This document shows, in pieces, positions 8,334-17,469 of a stretch of 64,000 nucleotides of DNA. Within the stretch, counting starts at the first letter, position 1. The number at the start of each line of letters is the position of its first letter. Below the pieces are notes generated by a model. It was not told the DNA's origin, searched no databases, and was given only the letters and a program-made list of their open reading frames with translations. The translations under genes were made by a program, and so were the position numbers. The DNA is taken from NCBI GenBank assembly GCA_937931645.1, contig CALHAR010000003.1, forward strand, positions 248,001 through 312,000. Reading direction: 5' to 3'. The DNA is from an uncultured Alphaproteobacteria bacterium (lineage in GTDB: Bacteria > Pseudomonadota > Alphaproteobacteria > Micavibrionales > Micavibrionaceae).

Positions 8334-9787
8334 TGGAAGTCTTAAGTTTTTCTTCTTTAGCCCCAATTTATCCAGAATTATTCTTGGCCGTCTCGGCTCT
8401 ATTCTTATTGATGGTCGGTGTTTTAAGACACGATAGTAACTTACGTATTGTAAGTTGGGGCAGTGTTATAGCCTTCACCATTGCATTATTCATCATGTCA
8501 AAAAGCGGTGTCGATACTGGTGGGATAGATTCTGGATCTATCTTAAACGGTATGTTTGTACAGACACATTTTACATTTTTCATGAAGGTGCTGGTTATTG
8601 GTGGTTTGATTACATCTATCACTCTATCTGTGCAGTACCTACAGCAAGATAATATTATGCGGTTTGAGTATCCCATACTCGTCCTGTTTTCGGGTATTGG
8701 TATGATGCTGATGATTTCAGCCAATGACATGCTCTCGCTTTATATGGGATTAGAACTTCAATCTTTAAGTCTTTATGTGTTGGCAACTATACGCCGCGAC
8801 CACAGCAAGTCTGCGGAAAGCGGTATGAAGTACTTTATTCTTGGCGCTATATCTTCGGGCATGTTGCTGTTTGGAATTTCGCTTCTTTATGGGTTTACAG
8901 GGTCAACAAATTTTGAAGTTATAGGCACAACGCTCGCCAACGAATTAAGCCTTGGCGCAGTTATTGGGTTCATCTTCGTTTTGGCGGCATTAGCGTTTAA
9001 AATCTCAGCCGTGCCGTTCCATATGTGGACACCTGATGTTTATGAAGGTGCGCCAACATCAGTGACAGCATTATTCGCTCTTGTGCCAAAAGTCGCGGCA
9101 TTCGCGCTTATTATTCGGTTATTATTTGTCCCGTTTGCCGCGTTGAGCGATCAATGGTTTCAGGTCATGTGGTTGTTGGCTTTCTTATCTATGGCGGTTG
9201 GGGCGTTTGCAGGTTTAAGGCAAGAAAACATCAAACGGTTATTAGCCTATAGCTCAATCGGCAATATCGGCTATGCCATGATTGGTATTGTTGCGGGTGG
9301 GGAAACTGGCCTGATGGCTGTTATGGTCTATCTGACACTTTATATGGTGATGACCGCAGGGGTGTTTGGGATTATCTTATGTATGCGTAGAGATGGGCGC
9401 GGTTTTGAGAATATTTCTGATCTTGCTGGTTTATCCAAAAATTCACCATGGCTGGCCTATCCATTGGCGATATTAATGTTCTCTATGAGTGGTATTCCAC
9501 CAATGGCAGGATTCTTCAGCAAGTATCTGATTTTCCAAGCTTCGATTGAATCAGGGCTTTATAGCTTGGCGGTATTTGGTGTTTTAACATCTGTTGTGGC
9601 GGCTTATTACTACCTACGGGTTATTAAAACAATGTTTTTTGATGACCCTGTCGATAAGTTTGATAGCGCCATTGAGGTGTCGCGTAAGATTATTATCGCG
9701 CTGGCGCTCTTTGTTGTTATCGCCTTTATTTTCAATCCGTCACCTCTGATTGAAATCAGCAGCAATGCTGTACGCGGATTATTTTAG
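8333..9787 (+). CDS. nuoN: NADH-quinone oxidoreductase subunit N
   Basis: A 484-residue antiporter-like membrane subunit, last gene of the complex I operon. Typical motifs: MLSLYMGLELQSLSLYVLA (about residues 134-152), FKISAVPFHMWTPDVYEGAPTSVTA (about 222-246) and ENIKRLLAYSSIGNIGYAMIG (about 299-319). The final helix is followed by a very short tail. It starts on the last base of the nuoM stop, and birA follows 15 bases later, the usual alphaproteobacterial arrangement. Confidence 0.97.
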   Translation: MEVLSFSSLAPIYPELFLAVSALFLLMVGVLRHDSNLRIVSWGSVIAFTIALFIMSKSGVDTGGIDSGSILNGMFVQTHFTFFMKVLVIGGLITSITLSVQYLQQDNIMRFEYPILVLFSGIGMMLMISANDMLSLYMGLELQSLSLYVLATIRRDHSKSAESGMKYFILGAISSGMLLFGISLLYGFTGSTNFEVIGTTLANELSLGAVIGFIFVLAALAFKISAVPFHMWTPDVYEGAPTSVTALFALVPKVAAFALIIRLLFVPFAALSDQWFQVMWLLAFLSMAVGAFAGLRQENIKRLLAYSSIGNIGYAMIGIVAGGETGLMAVMVYLTLYMVMTAGVFGIILCMRRDGRGFENISDLAGLSKNSPWLAYPLAILMFSMSGIPPMAGFFSKYLIFQASIESGLYSLAVFGVLTSVVAAYYYLRVIKTMFFDDPVDKFDSAIEVSRKIIIALALFVVIAFIFNPSPLIEISSNAVRGLF

Positions 9788-9802
9788 ATAGGCGGGGTCA
9801 TT

Positions 9803-10543
9803 ATGCCCATTAACATTGACTGGCAAATAAAGCTTTTAAGTAAAGTTACAAGCACGCAAGATATTGTGATGATCGCCGCGCAAGATGGCGACCCCGAAGG
9901 TTATGTTGTGCAGGCCATGTCACAAACAAGCGGGCGTGGACGCCACGGTAAGCAATGGGATGCGCCGATGGGCAATATCTATTTATCGGCTTTGCTTCGC
10001 CCCGATTGCGATGTGATGCGGGCAGGGGAGATTGCATTTGTTGTTGCTGTCGCTTTATCCAAGGCGTTTGATCGTTATTTAGGTGACAAGCATGTCAAAA
10101 CTTTAAAATGGCCGAATGATATTCTGATTGATGGGTTAAAGATTTCAGGGATATTGCTGGAAAGTAATCTTACAGACGGCAAGCTGGATGGTTTGGTCGT
10201 GGGTATGGGAGTGAATATTTTTAACGCGCCTGAGCTTGCCACATGTTTGAATGATGTTGCGCGCGAGCCTGTCTATATCAATAAAGTCCGCGATAAAATT
10301 TTAGAAGAATTAGATAATGTTTATTCGCAGTGGCAAGAAGAGGGGTTTGCCCCCATACGCGCCCAGTGGTTAGAGAAGGCTCATGGTCTAGGACACCCCA
10401 TCACCGCGCGCTTACCGAGTGAAACTTACAGCGGTATATTTAGCGGTTTAACCGAAGATGGAAGTTTAATTTTAAAGCAAGATGATGGAACAGAGCGGGT
10501 TATTCATGCCGCCGAAGTTCACTTTGGAGAGGCTGAAGTATAA
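9803..10543 (+). CDS. birA: Biotin--[acetyl-CoA-carboxylase] ligase
   Basis: A 246-residue biotin protein ligase that activates biotin with ATP and attaches it to the biotin carboxyl carrier protein. The ligase motif SGRGRHGKQW spans residues 43-52, followed by LKWPNDILIDGLKISGILLES (the biotin lysine region) and GMGVNIF. There is no N-terminal DNA-binding domain, so it is the monofunctional type and not a bio-operon repressor. It follows nuoN by 15 bases and its stop overlaps the coaX start by one base. Confidence 0.95.
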   Translation: MPINIDWQIKLLSKVTSTQDIVMIAAQDGDPEGYVVQAMSQTSGRGRHGKQWDAPMGNIYLSALLRPDCDVMRAGEIAFVVAVALSKAFDRYLGDKHVKTLKWPNDILIDGLKISGILLESNLTDGKLDGLVVGMGVNIFNAPELATCLNDVAREPVYINKVRDKILEELDNVYSQWQEEGFAPIRAQWLEKAHGLGHPITARLPSETYSGIFSGLTEDGSLILKQDDGTERVIHAAEVHFGEAEV

Positions 10544-11268
10544 TGTTACTAGCTATTGATGTTGGAAATACAAATATCTGCTTTGCCCTTTATGATGGCG
10601 AAGAGCAAAAACAACAATGGCGTATTGAGACCAAAGCATTCTCAAACTTTAGGTTTGAAAAGGGCTTAGCTGTTGACGATATTGTTATTTGTTCGGTTGT
10701 GCCAAAAATCAACGATGGCTTAAAGCAAAGTTGTGAAACGGCTTTTGGGATTACGCCCGTTTTCATCACCCATGAGAATGTTGATATTAATATAGACATT
10801 GATATTGCCAAACAATTAGGCGCGGATAGGTTGGTTGGGGCTTCGGCTGCCACTGCTTATTATCAAGCGCCTGCCATTATTGTAGATTTAGGCACAGCGA
10901 CAACATTTGATGTGATTGACGCAAGCGGCGCGCATAAAGGCGGGGTCATTGCGCCTGGCATTAACCTATCCTTAGCGGCGTTAGAGCAAGCGGCGGCGCA
11001 GTTGCCAGATATTGAGATTGAGAAACCAGCCAAGGTTATTGGAACAAACACAAAAGATGCAATGCAGTCTGGGATATATTGGGGCTATATGGGTTTAATT
11101 GAAGGTACAATCACCCGTATTGCCCAAGAAATGGGAGCAAAGCCCTTTATCATTGCCACAGGCGGCCTTGCGCCTTTGTTTAATCGTGGAACTGATATTT
11201 TCGATATTACAGATCAAGACTTGATTATGAAGGGATTAGTCCATATGCATAAGGTGTTACAAAGATAA
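10543..11268 (+). CDS. coaX: Type III pantothenate kinase
   Basis: A 241-residue enzyme catalysing the first step of coenzyme A synthesis, phosphorylation of pantothenate. Motifs present: MLLAIDVGNTN (phosphate loop, residues 1-11), LGADRLVGASAA, IVDLGTATTFDVID and GGVIAPGINLS. Compared with the usual alphaproteobacterial sequence, the stretch between QWRIET and DDIVICSVVP is about 13 residues short and lacks the common TADEY segment. The reading frame is open and the catalytic motifs intact, so I regard it as a functional variant. Overlaps birA by one base (TAATG). Confidence 0.93.
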   Translation: MLLAIDVGNTNICFALYDGEEQKQQWRIETKAFSNFRFEKGLAVDDIVICSVVPKINDGLKQSCETAFGITPVFITHENVDINIDIDIAKQLGADRLVGASAATAYYQAPAIIVDLGTATTFDVIDASGAHKGGVIAPGINLSLAALEQAAAQLPDIEIEKPAKVIGTNTKDAMQSGIYWGYMGLIEGTITRIAQEMGAKPFIIATGGLAPLFNRGTDIFDITDQDLIMKGLVHMHKVLQR

Positions 11269-11309
11269 TCATATCCCCAACCTCACAAAACAAAGAAAAT
11301 ATAAGTAAT

Positions 11310-12986
11310 ATGTCCAAAAGCTTTAAAAGCAATCCAGAAGAACTTATTTTTATCCCATTGGGGGGATCAGAGCAATTTGGCGCGAACCTTAATGTCTATG
11401 GATATAAAGGCCAATGGCTGGCTATAGATTGCGGGATTGGCTTTGCTGACCAATATTATCCTGGGGTTGATATCTTGCTTCCTGATCCAACGTTTTTGGC
11501 GGATAGGCATAAAGATATTGCAGGTTTGATTATCACACATGCCCATGAAGACCATGTGGGGGGCGTGGCGCATTTATGGCCACAATTAAAATGCTCGCTT
11601 TATTGTACCGAATTCACCGCCATTATCTTAAAAAAGAAGCTGGCCGAAAACCCTGAATGTAAGGGCGCGCGTATCCGTATTATTAAACAGCATGAGCCCG
11701 TGGAAATAGGGCCGTTCACCGCCAAATTTTTACCTGTGACACATTCTATCCCTGAAGCGTCAGCGATTACAGTTGAGACAGATTTAGGGACAGTGCTTCA
11801 TAGTGGGGATTGGAATTTAGACCCAACCCCTGTGTTAGGAGAGCCAATAAAGGCGGAGACCTTCAAGCAACTTGGTGACGATGGATTGCTCGCCTATGTT
11901 GGTGATTCAACCAATGCGGGGGTTGATGGATATTCAGGGTCAGAAAAAAATGTTGAAAAAGGTTTAGCCGACGTTTTTAAAACATGCGAGCAACGGATTG
12001 TTGTGACGATGTTTGCTTCTAACATTAGTCGTGTTCGTTCCATATGCAAAGCCGCCGAAGCAAATGATAGGCAAGTTGCCATCCTTGGTTGGTCACTACA
12101 CCGAATGATAGGCGCGGCAAAAGATTGTGGTTTCATGGATGATATTAAAGATTTTATCCCTGAAAAAGATATTAACCTGATCCCGCGTGATAAACTATTG
12201 GTCATTGCAACGGGGTCACAAGGTGAGGCGAGGGCGCAGATTGCGCGTATAGCACGAGGCGATAACAAGCATTTAAAACTAAATGCAGGGGACACCGTTG
12301 TCTTTTCCGCCCGCCCAATACCGGGTAATGAAAAAGAAATCAGCTTTGTTCAAAACCGCCTTGTTAGTAGTCACGTTAATGTTGTAAATCCACGCGATAC
12401 AAAACATTGCATTCATGTTTCAGGACACCCCAACCGTGATGAAATTAAGCAAATGTATGATTGGGTAAGACCAAAAATTGTTGTCCCCGTGCATGGGGAA
12501 CGCACAATGATTGAAGACCAAGCGCAACTGGCGCGGGATTGCCAAATAGAGCAGGCTATCGCCCCGCAAAATGGTTCGGTTATCAAGCTTGCCCCTGGTA
12601 AAGCAGAAATTATTGACCATGTTGAGACAGGGTTGCTGGCCGTTGAACCAGGAAGAATTATTAGCGCGGGGCATGTCGCGATATCAGAACGTCGAAAATT
12701 GCAGTTTAGTGGTACGGCGCACGCCAGTATTGTTATTGACGGGCATGGAAATTTAGTCGCGCGGCCGCAATTATCAATGGTGGGATTAATTGATAACAAA
12801 GATGATGAAGAGCAAGAGTTGGCCGAAGATTTGATTGATGAAATTGAAGAGGTCATTAATGGCCTAAAACGTGCCAAAATGACAACCGAGGATATGGCAG
12901 AAAAAGTCAGAATCCGCCTACGTAAAGATATTTTTGAAGTTCTGCGAATTCAAGCCAAGGTTTCTGTTCACTTAACGAGGATTTAA
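11310..12986 (+). CDS. rnj: Ribonuclease J
   Basis: A 558-residue metallo-beta-lactamase/beta-CASP ribonuclease with endo- and 5'-3' exonuclease activity in RNA processing and decay. The zinc motif H-A-H-E-D-H is at residues 77-82; further ligands occur in PVTHSIPEASA and LHSGDWNLDPTP. The beta-CASP part contains GDSTNA and TGSQGE, and CIHVSGHPNRDE leads to the late histidine motif PVHGER. Domain order and length match alphaproteobacterial RNase J. It stands in its conserved position between coaX and the DUF1467 gene; the methylmalonyl-CoA epimerase gene often found here is absent. Confidence 0.95.
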   Translation: MSKSFKSNPEELIFIPLGGSEQFGANLNVYGYKGQWLAIDCGIGFADQYYPGVDILLPDPTFLADRHKDIAGLIITHAHEDHVGGVAHLWPQLKCSLYCTEFTAIILKKKLAENPECKGARIRIIKQHEPVEIGPFTAKFLPVTHSIPEASAITVETDLGTVLHSGDWNLDPTPVLGEPIKAETFKQLGDDGLLAYVGDSTNAGVDGYSGSEKNVEKGLADVFKTCEQRIVVTMFASNISRVRSICKAAEANDRQVAILGWSLHRMIGAAKDCGFMDDIKDFIPEKDINLIPRDKLLVIATGSQGEARAQIARIARGDNKHLKLNAGDTVVFSARPIPGNEKEISFVQNRLVSSHVNVVNPRDTKHCIHVSGHPNRDEIKQMYDWVRPKIVVPVHGERTMIEDQAQLARDCQIEQAIAPQNGSVIKLAPGKAEIIDHVETGLLAVEPGRIISAGHVAISERRKLQFSGTAHASIVIDGHGNLVARPQLSMVGLIDNKDDEEQELAEDLIDEIEEVINGLKRAKMTTEDMAEKVRIRLRKDIFEVLRIQAKVSVHLTRI

Positions 12987-12995
12987 ACTTTAACC

Positions 12996-13265
12996 ATGAC
13001 TATATTTACATCCATTATCGTTTACCTTCTGGTGTTTTGGACAACTTTGTTTGCCGTATTGCCGTGGGGAAACCAAGCCAAAGACGTACCAGAAACAGGT
13101 ATGGCGGGCAGTGCGCCTGCAAATCCGCGTATTAAACAAAAATTTCTTATTACTTTCATAATTTCGACTATAATCTGGCTTATCATACAGACTTTGATTT
13201 ATATTGAGGTCATTGATTTTTACGAAATATCACGCCAAATGGTGAAAGAGGATGAAACGTTATGA
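12996..13265 (+). CDS. DUF1467 family membrane protein
   Basis: An 89-residue protein with two membrane helices (about residues 3-24 and 50-73) separated by a short hydrophilic loop. The first helix ends in FWTTLFAVLPWGN, the hallmark of the DUF1467 family, which is nearly confined to Alphaproteobacteria and usually lies between rnj and proS, as here. The function is unknown. Its stop overlaps the next gene's start (ATGA). Confidence 0.88.
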   Translation: MTIFTSIIVYLLVFWTTLFAVLPWGNQAKDVPETGMAGSAPANPRIKQKFLITFIISTIIWLIIQTLIYIEVIDFYEISRQMVKEDETL

Positions 13266-13996
13266 TGAGAGCTGTCTTGTTTTTTATGAGTTTTTTATTT
13301 GTTATTCCTGCGCAAGCGCAAGTAACTGATACAAAAGCGTTGTGCCAATTATTGGCGCAGCATAGAACTGCTGATAGTGCGGTTTATAAAGCGGGCGTAG
13401 ATGTTGATGGTAATGCAGTTGTGCCTGCGGATTTAAATAGCACCCCCCCGTTGGGTGGCGTTTTGGATGTAGTAAAAATCCCGTTAGAAGTTGATTTAGC
13501 GGAACGTTTTTCAGGATTCTCTGGATTTGAAGGATCAGGCCTTGAGCTGGAAGCGCCCTTGGGGATGCTTGAAATCCACCAAGACGGAACAGTGAAGCAT
13601 AATGGTCAAGATTGGACGCAACCTATATTGGCGCTATGTGGGGAATCTCATAAAGAAGTGACCGTTGATTTGATTGATAAAATTAAACACCCAACCCCCA
13701 ATGTGCCGACGATACCCGATGCACCAGAGTTTAAAAAGTTAGAAGTGATTGATAATGGCGAGGGTAAAGCTTTACCGAATAATTTAGCGATTACGAATGT
13801 TGATGAACTTGAAATGCCGGCAGTATCCGCACCGATTGTAGAGGCGGTTGTTCTGCCAGAGGTGTCACAACCTCCCGAGCCAATAAAGCCATTAATAGGC
13901 ACACCAAAGAAACAGCAACAAGCAGAACAAACAGATAAAGAAGAAACAGCAACAGAGGTATTTTCGAATATCATCAGAGGCCAAGACCACAGATAA
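13262..13996 (+). CDS. Putative periplasmic protein of unknown function
   Basis: A 244-residue protein with a clear Sec signal peptide (hydrophobic to about residue 16, then PAQAQ, cleavage near residue 19). The mature N-terminal half has a compact region, LCQLLAQHRTADSAVYKAGVDVDGN, which I associate with uncharacterised alphaproteobacterial exported proteins, and an IHQDGTVKHNGQDW segment. Two cysteines (in LCQLL and LCGES) could form a disulfide. The second half, from about residue 140, is Pro- and Glu-rich and probably disordered. It overlaps the DUF1467 gene by four bases, suggesting a joint envelope function. No enzymatic motif is visible. Confidence 0.8.
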   Translation: MMRAVLFFMSFLFVIPAQAQVTDTKALCQLLAQHRTADSAVYKAGVDVDGNAVVPADLNSTPPLGGVLDVVKIPLEVDLAERFSGFSGFEGSGLELEAPLGMLEIHQDGTVKHNGQDWTQPILALCGESHKEVTVDLIDKIKHPTPNVPTIPDAPEFKKLEVIDNGEGKALPNNLAITNVDELEMPAVSAPIVEAVVLPEVSQPPEPIKPLIGTPKKQQQAEQTDKEETATEVFSNIIRGQDHR

Positions 13997-14015
13997 GTAA
14001 TAAGTAGGAAACACA

Positions 14016-15506
14016 ATGAATAAACCAGTGAAACAACAGCAAAACCAAAAGCAGGGTAAGAAACCGCGTACCGCGATTACACCAACGCGCGAAGAAGACT
14101 TTGCCGAATGGTATCAGCAAGTTGTTAAAGCCACCGATATGGCAGAAACATCACCAACCCGCGGCTGTATGATTATCAAGCCTTATGGCTGGGCCATTTG
14201 GGAAAAATGCCAAGAGGTTTTTGATAAATGGTTGAAAGATTATGGCGTTCAAAATGCATCTTTTCCGTTGCTTATCCCAATGAGTTTTTTCTCTCGTGAG
14301 GCAGAACATGTTGATGGCTTTGCCAAAGAATGTGCGGTTGTCACGCATCACCGTTTAGAATCAGATGGGAAAGGCGGCCTTCAACCTGCGGAAAATGCGA
14401 AGCTGGAAGAACCTTATGTTGTTCGTCCCACATCTGAAACCATTATTGGTGATGCGATGTCACGTTGGGTGCAATCCTACCGTGACTTACCATTACAGCT
14501 TAATCAATGGGCGCAGGTTATGCGGTGGGAGATGCGGACAAGGTTGTTTTTACGCACGGCAGAGTTCTTTTGGCATGAAGGGCATAACGCTTTTGAAGAC
14601 CATGAAGGCGCGGATAATGACTGTCGCCATGTTATGGGGTTGTATGAGAAATTCTTTACAGAGTATTTAGCCTTTGATGGTTTTGTTGGTGTAAAAACAC
14701 CAGAAGAAACATTTCCAGGGGCAAATAAAACCTATGCGTTTGAGGCAATGATGCAAGATGGTAAGGCGTTACAAGCGGCGACCACGCATGACCTCGGCAC
14801 AACTTTCGCCAAGACATTTAACATCACATATCAAGGGCGCGATGAAAAAGAACATCTATGTCACACAACGTCATGGGCGTTTAGTACACGCACCATTGGT
14901 GGGTTAATCATGATGCATGCCGATGATGATGGCATGATTATGCCGCCACGTATTGCACCACAACAAATTATCATTCTGCCTGTGACCAAAGATGATAACG
15001 CGCAGGCCGTTGAAGAATTCTGTGAGAAAATTGCCGATGATTTAAAAGCCAAAGGCTTCCGCGTGAAGCTGGATAATCGTGATATGCGCACTCCAGATAA
15101 AATGTGGGACGCGGTTAAAAAAGGTGTGCCAATCCGTGTTGAAGTTGGTGGCCGTGAAATGGAAGCGGGGCAGTTGACTTATGTGCGCCGTGATATTGGT
15201 CGCGACAGTAAAACAACATTAAAAGTTGATGAGTTTACCAACCAAGCCGAAAGTATTTTGGATGACATTCATGACACAATGTTGGAGCGCACACGTAAAT
15301 TCCGTGATGATAATACGCATGATGTTGCAAACGTTGCCGACATTGAAGCGTTCTATAAAGCAGGGAAGATTGGCTTTGTAAGGGCAGATGTTTCTATCTT
15401 AGAAGATAGCGCCCTTGAAAAGGTGATGGGCGAGTATGCCTTAACCGCACGGAATATGCCCAACGCCGATAACGGCGAAAAAGTTCTTATCGCAAAGGCT
15501 TACTAA
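14016..15506 (+). CDS. proS: Prolyl-tRNA synthetase, archaeal/eukaryotic type
   Basis: A 496-residue class II aminoacyl-tRNA synthetase charging tRNA-Pro. Features place it in the archaeal/eukaryotic-like group (ProS type 3): TRGCMIIKPYGWAIWEK near the start, motif 2 as RWEMRTRLFLRTAEFFWHEGH, motif 3 within HTTSWAFSTRTIGGLIMMHADDDG, and a C-terminal extra domain ending in a terminal tyrosine (KAY). The editing domain inserted between motifs 2 and 3 of true bacterial ProRS is absent, as is the shorter architecture usual for Alphaproteobacteria. The first 20 residues are a Gln/Lys-rich leader. It nevertheless occupies the conserved proS slot just before lolC. Confidence 0.93.
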   Translation: MNKPVKQQQNQKQGKKPRTAITPTREEDFAEWYQQVVKATDMAETSPTRGCMIIKPYGWAIWEKCQEVFDKWLKDYGVQNASFPLLIPMSFFSREAEHVDGFAKECAVVTHHRLESDGKGGLQPAENAKLEEPYVVRPTSETIIGDAMSRWVQSYRDLPLQLNQWAQVMRWEMRTRLFLRTAEFFWHEGHNAFEDHEGADNDCRHVMGLYEKFFTEYLAFDGFVGVKTPEETFPGANKTYAFEAMMQDGKALQAATTHDLGTTFAKTFNITYQGRDEKEHLCHTTSWAFSTRTIGGLIMMHADDDGMIMPPRIAPQQIIILPVTKDDNAQAVEEFCEKIADDLKAKGFRVKLDNRDMRTPDKMWDAVKKGVPIRVEVGGREMEAGQLTYVRRDIGRDSKTTLKVDEFTNQAESILDDIHDTMLERTRKFRDDNTHDVANVADIEAFYKAGKIGFVRADVSILEDSALEKVMGEYALTARNMPNADNGEKVLIAKAY

Positions 15507-15511
15507 GAAAC

Positions 15512-16753
15512 ATGTTCTCACCCATAGAAAGAATGATGGCATGGCGGTATTTACGGGCGCGTAAAGCGGAAGGCTTTGTGTCGGTTATCGCAGGGTTTTC
15601 GTTCCTTGGCATTATGCTGGGCGTTGCAACGCTTATCATTGTTATGGCCGTGATGAATGGGTTTCGTGAGGAGTTGGTAAACCGTATCTTGGGTCTGAAT
15701 GGACATTTAAATATCTACTCACAAACAGGGCCATTGCATAATTTTATGTCATTGGTTGATAGGCTTGAAAAAATAGATGGTGTTGAATCTGTTCGCCCGA
15801 TGGTTGAAGGGCAAGTTCTAATCTCGGTTAATGGTACAGCGTCAGGTGCACTAGTACGGGCGATGGAGCGTGAAGATTTTGCGACCAAGCCGTTAATTTC
15901 CAACTCTATCGTACAGGGGCAGTTGACCAACTTTAAAGATAAGCACGTGGCGATTGGGGTTGAGATGTCAAAGCGTATGGGCTTAAAGCTTGGTGACGAT
16001 ATGACCTTGCTGGCACCCAAGGGCAAAGTCTCACCATTTGGGACGATACCGCGTTCACGCACTTATACAGTAGGGCTGATATTTGACGTTGGGATGTTTG
16101 AATATAATAGCGGTTTTATCTTCATGGATTTAAAGTCCGCGCAGCAATTTTTTAAACTCCCCAATGCGGTTAATTCTATCGAAGTTATGGCCAAAAGCGC
16201 CGAAGGGGCGGATGAGATAAAAGATAAACTCACCAGAGCTATTGGTGATACAGCAGGAGTCTATGATTGGCGAGAGTCTAACAGCTCCTTTTTAAACGCC
16301 TTGGCGGTTGAACGGAACGTGATGTTTTTAATTTTGACGCTGATTATATTGGTGGCGGCGTTTAATATTATTTCATCTATGATTATGCTGGTTAAAGATA
16401 AGGGCAAGGATATCGCCATCTTACGCACCATGGGGGCAACGCAATCTAATATGCTTAAGATTTTCACCCTAACGGGCTCCATCATTGGGTTAAGCGGTAC
16501 GATTGTTGGCGCGTTAATTGGGATTGCCTTTGCCATGAATATCGACCGTATTAAAGAATTCCTAGAAGGGCTAACGGGGACGGAGCTGTTTGCGGGTGAA
16601 ATTTACTTCCTCTCACAACTGCCTGCCGTTATCAGCTGGGAGGATGTCATACTGGTTGTCGGAATGGCTTTTGTGTTGTCGATTTTGGCAACGATTTACC
16701 CCGCATGGCGTGCCTCACGCTTAGACCCTGTGGAGGCGTTACGCTATGAGTAG
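15512..16753 (+). CDS. lolC: Lipoprotein-releasing ABC transporter permease LolC/E
   Basis: A 413-residue inner membrane permease of the LolCDE complex, which extracts outer membrane lipoproteins and hands them to LolA. There is one N-terminal helix (about residues 20-45), a large periplasmic MacB-like domain, and three C-terminal helices of the FtsX type. The N-terminal MMAWRYLRARKAEGFVSVIAGFSFLGIMLGVATLIIVMAVMNGF is a classic LolC/E start, and DKGKDIAILRTMGAT is the conserved coupling loop. Most Alphaproteobacteria have a single LolC/E gene (LolF), which probably applies here. It overlaps lolD by eight bases. Confidence 0.95.
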   Translation: MFSPIERMMAWRYLRARKAEGFVSVIAGFSFLGIMLGVATLIIVMAVMNGFREELVNRILGLNGHLNIYSQTGPLHNFMSLVDRLEKIDGVESVRPMVEGQVLISVNGTASGALVRAMEREDFATKPLISNSIVQGQLTNFKDKHVAIGVEMSKRMGLKLGDDMTLLAPKGKVSPFGTIPRSRTYTVGLIFDVGMFEYNSGFIFMDLKSAQQFFKLPNAVNSIEVMAKSAEGADEIKDKLTRAIGDTAGVYDWRESNSSFLNALAVERNVMFLILTLIILVAAFNIISSMIMLVKDKGKDIAILRTMGATQSNMLKIFTLTGSIIGLSGTIVGALIGIAFAMNIDRIKEFLEGLTGTELFAGEIYFLSQLPAVISWEDVILVVGMAFVLSILATIYPAWRASRLDPVEALRYE

Positions 16754-17429
16754 GGATATTATCCTTCATACCTATGATTTGAAACGCGTTTATGAACAAG
16801 GCGGGCAGAGCCTATCTGTGCTTCACAACATTAATGTTGACGTCAAAGCGGGTGAAATTGTTGCCTTAGTGGGGCCGAGCGGGTCAGGTAAATCAACATT
16901 CTTACAAACTGTTGGCTTGCTAGATAAGCCCACAAGCGGGCAGATTACCATTGGTGGGGAGAACATAGATAACAGCGATGATAAAGCCCGTACATTAATG
17001 CGCCGTCAATATATTGGCTTCGTTTATCAGTTTCATTATTTACTACCTGAATTTAGCGCGGTTGAAAATGTGGTTATTCCCCAAATGATTGCGGGTGTAA
17101 AACGTAAAGTTGCCGAAGAGAAAGCTAAAGACCTTTTAAGCTCTATGCGAATGGAGCATCGTTTTGACCATCGCCCCGCAAGATTATCTGGCGGGGAGCA
17201 ACAACGTGTTGCCATGGCGCGCGCCTTGGCCAATGATCCCAAGCTATTATTAGCGGACGAGCCAACAGGAAACCTTGATCCCGAAACATCTGAGATTGTC
17301 TTTGAACATCTAATTTCCCTTGTTCGGGGCAGTGGCGTTGGGGCAATCATCGCCACGCATAACATGCAAATTGCCGAGCGCATGGATAGGATATTAGAAC
17401 TGAAAAACGGGAATATCTTAAGTTATTAA
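16746..17429 (+). CDS. lolD: Lipoprotein-releasing ABC transporter ATPase LolD
   Basis: A 227-residue ABC ATPase that powers lipoprotein release. Walker A is GPSGSGKST (about residues 43-51), the ABC signature LSGGEQQRVAMARAL (about 146-160), and Walker B LLLADEPTGNLDP (about 167-179), followed by the switch histidine in ATHN. It starts inside the end of lolC, so the pair is translationally coupled. Last gene before the convergent unknown gene on minus. Confidence 0.96.
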   Translation: MSRDIILHTYDLKRVYEQGGQSLSVLHNINVDVKAGEIVALVGPSGSGKSTFLQTVGLLDKPTSGQITIGGENIDNSDDKARTLMRRQYIGFVYQFHYLLPEFSAVENVVIPQMIAGVKRKVAEEKAKDLLSSMRMEHRFDHRPARLSGGEQQRVAMARALANDPKLLLADEPTGNLDPETSEIVFEHLISLVRGSGVGAIIATHNMQIAERMDRILELKNGNILSY

Positions 17430-17469
17430 AAAACGGGAAAGCGGCGTTGTGTAATCATTATAAATCTGA

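Noticed and set aside
10600..10680. Frameshift in coaX
   Set aside because: The shortened region is in frame and all catalytic motifs on both sides are intact, so it is an in-frame deletion or variant.
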